Part shown: positions 57,821 to 64,000 of the stretch, in pieces
Layout of the letters: each line of letters begins with the position of its first letter
Position numbering within the stretch: the first letter of the stretch is position 1
Source of the DNA: Mercenaria mercenaria
Lineage: Eukaryota; Mollusca; Bivalvia; Venerida; Veneridae
Direction: 5' to 3'
Assembly (NCBI RefSeq): GCF_021730395.1
Contig: NC_069371.1
Location: forward strand, 51,842,001 to 51,906,000
DNA length: 64,000 bases
Program-made: the position numbers and the translations under genes
The notes under the pieces: model-generated
Databases searched by the model: none
The model's input: the letters and a program-made list of their open reading frames with translations, nothing else
What the model was told of the DNA's origin: nothing

Positions 57821-58314
57821 GTAAGTAAGTTTAGTTTTATTTTATGGTTTGTTATAATGTGTGAAATGTAGAATATCAAGGGCGGATTTAGAGAAGGGCA
57901 GACTCGGCGCCCCATACTAAAATGCATAGAGCATAGATTGTGATAGGCAAAACTTGGATGATATTTTAGAAGAAAATTTTTAGCATCAGTAGAATTTAAC
58001 AGCTGAAGTAGAGGGACTCTTAAATGAAAGTTTACATGATAACGTTCTGTCAAATACTAAGGTTAACGGGCTGGTATCCAGGCTACACCGAAACAACTTC
58101 CATGGGTTAAGTTATAGATATGGCGCGACGTAACGTGACGTTGTTAAGATTATTGGCTAACGTCACTTCCTGTGTTTATCAAAGGAAACGAGCCGGACAC
58201 AACAGCTTGTTTATTCAATGTCACGTTCTCAAAAAAAGGTGATATTAGAACTTTCGGGTCTTTATTTTTCGTTGTTGTTGTTTGTTGTTTCTTTTAATTG
58301 GTAAATATAGGAAG

Positions 58315-58485
58315 ACCTCATATGTCTATCTGCACGTTGTTGCATCTGGGTAGAACCAGGATCTTCCGCGGGGCAGTCAGGCAACTTTCTCAAATGAAGA
58401 ATTCTACAACCAAGGGAGGTTTCGAGCTCATATCGGTGAGAGGCCAGCGGCTTTAACCACTCAACCATGGAGCAAACTATCAAAG
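58315..58485 (-). mobile_element. tRNA-derived SINE (family 1 type), reverse
   Basis: On the minus strand: GCTCCATGGTTGAGTGGTTA (A-box-like), GATATGAGCTCGAAACCTCC (B-box-like), TCTTCATTTGAGAAAGTTGC and TGGTTCTACCCAGATG. Confidence 0.7.
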
Positions 58486-58809
58486 CCCCTATCTGTAAGC
58501 TGAGGCGATGTTGTTACTTGGTCGGTAGGACCTACTAGATATCACTAGGTATGGTGTATGGTTTGGGTCTACACATTTCAAACTTCTATTGCATATAAGA
58601 CGGTTGCAAAGTACGCTCGCAAGTTGGTATTCAAATACTAACCTAAGTTATTTGTGACTAAATGCGCTCGTGCGCTTTTTCAGGTTAATACACTCAGTAC
58701 TAACAAACAAAGTAAATTAAAACAAAAACAAAACAAAACAATTTGTAACAACGAAGTAACCACGACGTCACCCTGAGTAGTTTATAATGTAAAGCAAAGT
58801 ATCTGATTT

Positions 58810-59034
58810 CTACGGAAGAGCATTAGTCCCAGGTGTATGTTATTTATAATCTCGAAATTTCGAGTTACTAAGTCGAAATTTCGAGTTAATATCTCGAAAT
58901 TTCGAGTAAGGTATCAAGTCGAAATTTCAATTACGAGTTACTAAGTCGAAATTTCGAGTTAATATTTCGAAATTAGCAACTCGAAATTTCGGGTTACTAA
59001 ACAACATACACCTGGCATTAATGCTCTTCCGTAG
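58810..59034. mobile_element. 225-bp TIR element with palindrome array
   Basis: Ends CTACGGAAGAGCATTA and TAATGCTCTTCCGTAG are exactly inverted; AGGTGTATGTT and AACATACACCT continue the pairing. Inside are about seven copies of a CTCGAAATTTCGAG-type palindrome joined by TTACTAAG or TTAATAT spacers. Confidence 0.8.
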
Positions 59035-59100
59035 ATTTCTCTAATCGATAGAGTCTGTAACTTTAATATTTATAATTAATGTACCGGTAGTTCATCAAAC

Positions 59101-59237
59101 CAATTCACTTTCATCGACCCGCACCTGAATATATAAATGAAATCATTGTAGGATTATTGTATTTCGAAATAAATGGACTTCAAACAAAAGACAACTTTAA
59201 CATGTATACTTTATGATCAAGAATTTACGTGACTGAA
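59101..59237 (+). other. Related unit 2 ending in a donor motif
   Basis: It shares an exact 31-base block (59150-59180) with unit 3 and similar text at both ends. It is followed by GTAAGTTAATG at 59238, a strong splice donor. It has no long open frame, so an untranslated first exon or a promoter-linked RNA is possible. Confidence 0.4.
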
Positions 59238-59540
59238 GTAAGTTAATGAAATATTTTCGTTATTTTCATGGATGTATAGTTTTTAAAACTGTAGAGAAAG
59301 GTATAGAGTGCTCATTCTATGTTTATAGCATAGAGACTATGAAATGGACATCCAGACATGCAGTTCAATCTGTAGGAATAAATATTTTTATTTATAGTGG
59401 AAAAATTTGAAAAGTTGACATTTCAAAATAATCAAATTATCGAGTTTTCACTTTACACTACCGATTCACTCGTACTCTTTTAATCCATATAATAATATAC
59501 ATGATAATATAATATACCTATCACTGGCAAATCATCGCTC

Positions 59541-59717
59541 CAATACACTTTTATCGACCGGCACTGACGTGAATGATCAACCTCGTATTACCTGTATACA
59601 TAGGATTATTGTATTTCGAAATAAATGGACTTTACACTACAAACACTAGATATTTCGAAAACGTTAAAATATGTACACGTAAAGGATATTTTATGAACAA
59701 GGATTAGCGTAAATGGA
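59541..59717 (+). other. Related unit 3 ending in a donor motif
   Basis: It shares the 31-base block (59602-59632), the start CAATACACTTTTATCGACC and the end TATTTTATGAACAAGGATTA with unit 2. It is followed by GTAAGTTTAATA at 59718. Confidence 0.4.
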
Positions 59718-59794
59718 GTAAGTTTAATAAAATATTCCTTATGCATGCATTATTTGTCTCTCTGTAGAGAAAGATTATAAGAATCTTTGATTGG

Positions 59795-59925
59795 TTGGAA
59801 GTGCGGATGGAAATATCTGGCACTCGGGTAACTGTTTAGACGGTAACGAGGTTCTGCCGAGTTAGTGTGAAACAGTTACCCGAGAACCAAATAAATTATT
59901 TACATCCGCTTCTTGCATGCCAGGC
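59795..59925. repeat. Palindromic hairpin element
   Basis: ACTCGGGTAACTGTTT and AAACAGTTACCCGAG are inverted, with outer GCGGATGGAAAT and TTACATCCGC partly paired. It folds into one long hairpin of about 130 bp. Confidence 0.65.
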
Positions 59926-60849
59926 AGGATTTTCCCGTGTTTTTGCAGTTGCAGAAAAAACAACTCATTTTACACCTCGGGGTGTAAGATGACTCACGTG
60001 CTGTAATTTATGAACGAACGCTACTATAATAAAAGAACATTTCTTCTATTTATTGAAGAATAAGGCATGCAAAAAAGAAATCTTTCGCTAGTTGCCCAAT
60101 AGCTGCACCTGCAATTATTGTTTTTGTTTTTCGACCTGAAAAAATATTTTCTTAAAATCCATTGAAAATCTACTGATTTGAGGAATTCTCCAACTGATTA
60201 CAGCTAATTCGCGGTAAGATAAAAGCATCATATAAACAGTATCTGCTTTATAAATAAAATACCACTGATTTATAGTTAACAAAAAGGGGCCTACATAGAG
60301 GATATTAATTTTGTTTGTTTCAATGCAAGATCGAAATACATGTCATCGAGTGAATACCATATGCAAATATATTTCCATCTCACGTGTAAAACAAGCAAAT
60401 TTTCTCTCTATTTTATGATTTTGTAATGGTTCTAACCGTAGTATACCCTTTTGTACCTGCAAAACATCACATGCAGTGAGTCTTGACGCCAAACGTCTCC
60501 AGATTTTATTTACTTTTTTTCAAGGTGGAGCATATGTATTCATGTAGGTATTTATATACATCTGTATCTTACTGTACATGTTTTGCAAAGAATGTTCAAT
60601 TATCCTTTCGCAATCGAGTGAGTTCCGTAGCAGTGAAAAATAAAACGGACATTTTCAATGCTTTGAAACAGTTAACATACCGTTTTATTTCACTGATGTA
60701 TTTTACTGTAAAGCATAAAATAAAAGTATGTTCCTATGAGTACTTCTGGAATTGCGTAGGCCAGTTACAAAAGCACGAGATTTCTTGGTGTAATCGTGTA
60801 TTTTATGAGTGAAGTCTTTTTTATTCCACACAGATACAGCATTTAAACA

Positions 60850-63057
60850 ATGGGTATGGGACTAAGGCGACGAGGTGGCCGGCGGCGTGCAGGTCGTCGT
60901 AACCGACGAGTTGGTATTGGTAGGAGGAGAAGAAGGTTTGGCCGACGACGCCGTGGTAGAGGAGGCTTGGGAACATTGTTGTTTCTGTGTTGTATGGGTA
61001 AGAATTACAAATATAAATATCTTTCATTCTTTTGATTCAGCCATTCTGAATACGTCCAGTCCAAATATATTTTTGTAGCGATGTTGTTCATTGCAGAGCT
61101 GGAGCGGTCTTCTGCGCATGTCCGGAAGTGGTTATCAGTTGGAGCGCACGGCAATAATACGCAAATTATTGCATGTCCGCACGCATTTAGTGTATAACAT
61201 GTATAATATACTGACTAAAGGTTAGGGCTAGTATTACCATGGTTACAAAATATATACATTAAAGATACTTTTCATTCAAATTGCTTGAACCCGGTATAAA
61301 CCTGAGTCTGTAATTTATACAGGCGCTCCAAGTCTGCAGTGAGTCACAGTCTTTTTGTAGTATAATATTACTTTAATATTAAATATCTATAAATGTTTCA
61401 TGCTAAAAACAAAACGAAAAAGTAATGAAAATTCAGCATATGGTTCTTCCTTTTTTCTGTGTGTTTGCATTATTGTAGGGATAACGCATGTTTTTTCGTG
61501 TTATAACATCTGCAGAATCACGAGGGGTTGGTTGGCACCCGAGCCCGTTAGGGCGAGGGTACCAACGATTCCGAGGGATTCTGAAGATGTTATAACACGA
61601 AAAGAACATGCGCTAACGCTATTTTAGCATAAAACGCGTTAAAACAGGAAAATGAATATATTGTCCCTCAACGTCATTGAATTTCCATGAAATGCGCGGT
61701 AAAGTCTACGTTGTTTTGTCACGTTGACGTCATTTCATTTTGAATTATCCGTTTTGGGGCCGTAATGCGTTTACGCTCTGCCATAGAACGTGCATATATA
61801 AAAAGGTGTTATAACAGCACGTGAGCGCGAGAATCTCTCTATTAACACACGTTTTCTCTTCTGTTAAAACACCCCCGAAAAGTGACAATAACAGCAGTTT
61901 TATGCTAGAATATACTTTCATGGTGAAAGTTAACAAAATACTAAAGAGTACTGTGTATGTGTATTGTTAATACAACTGTACAGGGAATCATAAATAAGCA
62001 AAAGAAAAAAAAGTTGAAAAAAGATCTAGAAATGAAATTTAATATTTTTTTCAGCCATTGTACTTTGATGCAGTTATATCTAAAACAGGTATACCTACTT
62101 GAAGTCTGTATTTTTAGTTCCACTGCCTAGAAGATGCAATTTTTGTTACATGTATGTTTAGTATATTATACGAGAAAATTTGTCAATAAACTTAATTTGT
62201 CTTAACTTTAATTCGTACATTGCTTTAGTTCTTGATTTTCATAGTTGAATAAAAAATTCAAATCGGCCGTACATTTATATACAGGTTATAAACGGGTTTG
62301 CTATGTATAAGATTTTAAAAAGTTCTGTCAGTAAAGAAAAATTGTAGGAAATGTCTTGAACACCAAAGGTATTTACCAATGACAAATGAAAAAAAGAAAG
62401 GCAGACATATTTGAAAGTTCTATAATATAATTTGGTCTACTTGTCACTATCCTTAGTATTCATACACTGTATTAACTGAAGCGGTCTTGCTCAATTTAAA
62501 GCAATCTTGAACTTCTTTGGTTTTTAACTAGTTAGCGTTTTTATACATATACAGGCGGAGCAAGAAGAAATGTCAGTTATGGTCAGGACATCCAAGAGCT
62601 ACAACAACAACAAATGTTAATGCTGCAGGCATTTGGGATGCAGCAACAGAATTTACAGATGCAGTATCCGCCTATGGGCCAGCCTCAGTTTCCACAGCAA
62701 CCACAGTTTCAACAACAACAACCACAGTTTCAACAACAGCAACCACAGTTTCAACAACAACAGATGCAGCAGACGACGTATCCAGGTGTGGCGATGACAT
62801 TTTCCAGTGAGGAAGAGAAAACTGAGCATTTGAAAGAACTTCAAGCGGAACAAATGGAACTTTTAAATGAAATCATGAGAAAACAAGCGGAAGAAAAAGA
62901 CCCTGAAAAACTTCAAGAATTGTTCAAAGATCAAAATGATCTTATTCAACAAATGAACCAGTTGCAAACTGCAGGCTACGCCTATCCAGAGGCAATTCCG
63001 TCGGCGCCACCAGCACCGGCATCTGTACAACCTCAGTCAGTACCAATGGAATCATGA
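60850..63057 (+). CDS. Arg-rich / Gln-rich coiled-coil protein, 216 aa, unknown
   Basis: Two exons, 60850-60997 and 62555-63057 (TGA), join at phase 1 with GT/AG borders. The ATG has A at -3 and G at +4; an in-frame ATG two codons later is also possible. An acceptor-like AG at 60832-60833 suggests a spliced 5' UTR. Residues 1-38 are more than half Arg, with Gly (RRRRRFGRRRRGRGG). A short hydrophobic stretch (LGTLLFLCCM) follows. Residues about 60-110 are Gln-rich with a three-fold QFQQQQP repeat. Residues about 120-175 are charged and helical (EHLKELQAEQMELLNEIM), likely a coiled coil. The tail is Pro/Ala-rich. The basic N-terminus could bind nucleic acid or act as a targeting signal. I recognise no family. 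The intron holds two inverted-repeat elements. Confidence 0.75.
61485..61612. repeat. Long-stem inverted repeat in the intron
   Basis: CGTGTTATAACATCT with GCAGAATC faces GATTCTGAAGATGTTATAAC with ACGAAAAGAACATGCG. The stem is about 35 bp around a GC-rich loop (GCACCCGAGCCCGTTAGGGC). Confidence 0.7.
61625..61907. mobile_element. 283-bp TIR MITE
   Basis: TAGCATAAAAC (61625-61635) and GTTTTATGCTA (61897-61907) are exact inverted ends, with inner GTTAAAAC and related motifs. It lies directly after the preceding hairpin, so the two may form one composite. Confidence 0.6.
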
Positions 63058-63344
63058 GCTTATCAACTTTTAAATGATGCTCAAACTTTACAAGTTACTA
63101 CAACATGTCTTTCGTTATTCGTGTTTAATCACAACTATTCTTGCATAAAAACTACTTTTTTCACTGGATCCGCGGGGAAAAAAACATGTATTAACAAGGA
63201 GAATCACGTGCTATTAATATGATTTTTATTTTTGAAATGCTTTGCAAAAAAAACGAAAATTAGTTCTAATATTATGTCCGGAAAAACACGCTTACGCTAA
63301 ATTGACGTCACGTTAACGGACGATGATTTGTTGTGACCATGTAT

Positions 63345-63751
63345 GGGCCAATTCGTTTCACTTTTCGGAGTACGCCGTTTCGACGCGTTGCCGGCACTTC
63401 CCGGGTCTATCCGGCGTACGCCGATGTGCGCCGGTCTTGCGAGTATGCAGAGCGGCGAATCATATATATTCGCGATACAAACTATGATCGGGTAAACATA
63501 ATTATAGGAATTTGGGTAAATACCAGTAAAGGTAGAAATATACTGCAGGAAATGTTTTCTAACTTATTATAAACTGGCCACGATAGATAATCATAATAAA
63601 TTGGATTTTATTATTATCAATATTATTATTATTATTGTTATTATTATTTACTGCTCACGCGGCCGGCTCGTTTATCAATAAACCGGCGAGAATATTTTTC
63701 TTGGAGCTCACGTGACCGGCATGTCCCGCGTTGAGTGAAACGAATTGGCCC
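63345..63751. mobile_element. 407-bp TIR element in the 3' flank
   Basis: GGGCCAATTCGTTTCAC (63345-63361) and GTGAAACGAATTGGCCC (63735-63751) are exact 17-bp inverted ends. The left part is GC-rich (CGGCGTACGCCGATGTGCGC), the right has ACCGGCGAG and GCCGGC. A (TTA)n tract lies inside. Confidence 0.75.
63595..63600 (+). terminator. Candidate poly(A) signal of the 60850 gene
   Basis: AATAAA about 540 bp after the stop codon. It lies inside the TIR element at 63345-63751. No AATAAA was noticed nearer the stop. Confidence 0.35.
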
Positions 63752-63896
63752 CAAGAAACAGCGCTACTATATTTTATCTTCTGTTTATTTTGTTGTTGTT
63801 GTTTTTGATAAAAGGCATATATCAGAATCGAAATAATATATAGCAAAATCGTGTTTTACTTAAATCAATACGCTCAAAATCGGTTATACGTCGTCA

Positions 63897-63934
63897 GAAT
63901 AATTCACTCGGGCCACGCCCTCGTGAATTATTCC
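63897..63934. repeat. Short hairpin
   Basis: GAATAATTCAC and GTGAATTATTC are inverted around a GC-rich loop. No T run follows; it is probably part of a repeat cut by the window end. Confidence 0.5.
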
Positions 63935-64000
63935 GCGGACGTTCAACCTCTTCTTCATGTTTTAATAACGTTAAAACATTATTTCTTATACATTATTTCT

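Noticed and set aside
60875-61078. Alternative frame over exon 1 of the 60850 gene
   Set aside because: The frame starting at 60850 splices cleanly to exon 2; this one does not.

Overview
This window looks like genomic DNA of a bivalve mollusc, perhaps a venerid clam. Genes have many short exons with GT-AG introns. tRNA-derived SINEs and palindromic MITE-like repeats are frequent. There is a large set of interspersed repeats with a terminal hairpin, a CCGTCCGTCC-type simple repeat and long arrays carrying GGTCAAGGTCA-like phrases, a style I associate with bivalve genomes. The taxon is an inference from style only. I saw no virus-like element, CRISPR array or bacterial operon.

Layout. (1) 1-1275 is a block of repeated TTTGCCGCAAA palindromes. 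(2) 2477-5223 (+) holds the last three exons of a GABA-B-type class C GPCR (TM5-TM7 and tail). (3) 5763-9821 (+) is a five-exon C2H2 zinc-finger gene, starting only about 540 bp after the receptor stop. (4) 9822-15418 is repeat-rich intergenic DNA. (5) 15419-42272 (+) is a complete 11-exon D-3-phosphoglycerate dehydrogenase gene (PHGDH, 526 aa), whose introns are filled with nested repeats. (6) 45382-55521 (-) is a convergent gene for a secreted or surface protein with a signal peptide and four Ig-like domains, each split over two exons by phase-1 introns; its 3' end was not found. (7) 55522-60833 is intergenic or 5' regulatory DNA with three related sequence units that each end in a strong splice-donor motif. 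(8) 60850-63057 (+) is a two-exon gene for an Arg-rich, Gln-rich, coiled-coil protein that I do not recognise.

PHGDH catalyses the first committed step of serine synthesis. The other genes are not obviously linked to it or to each other; this is ordinary animal gene spacing, not a functional cluster.

The most interesting signal is in the repeats. At least seven families share one plan: a head hairpin, a simple repeat, a tandem body, a tail arm complementary to the head arm, a tail hairpin, and a TCTTGTT-like end. Head and tail arms differ between families and subfamilies but change together. Two elements are nested inside others, each within a T run. Nearly all copies in the PHGDH introns lie in the same orientation. 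This resembles non-autonomous Helentron/pearl-type rolling-circle elements. Other notable items are a decayed copy of PHGDH exon 9 upstream of the real one and the candidate alternative first exons.
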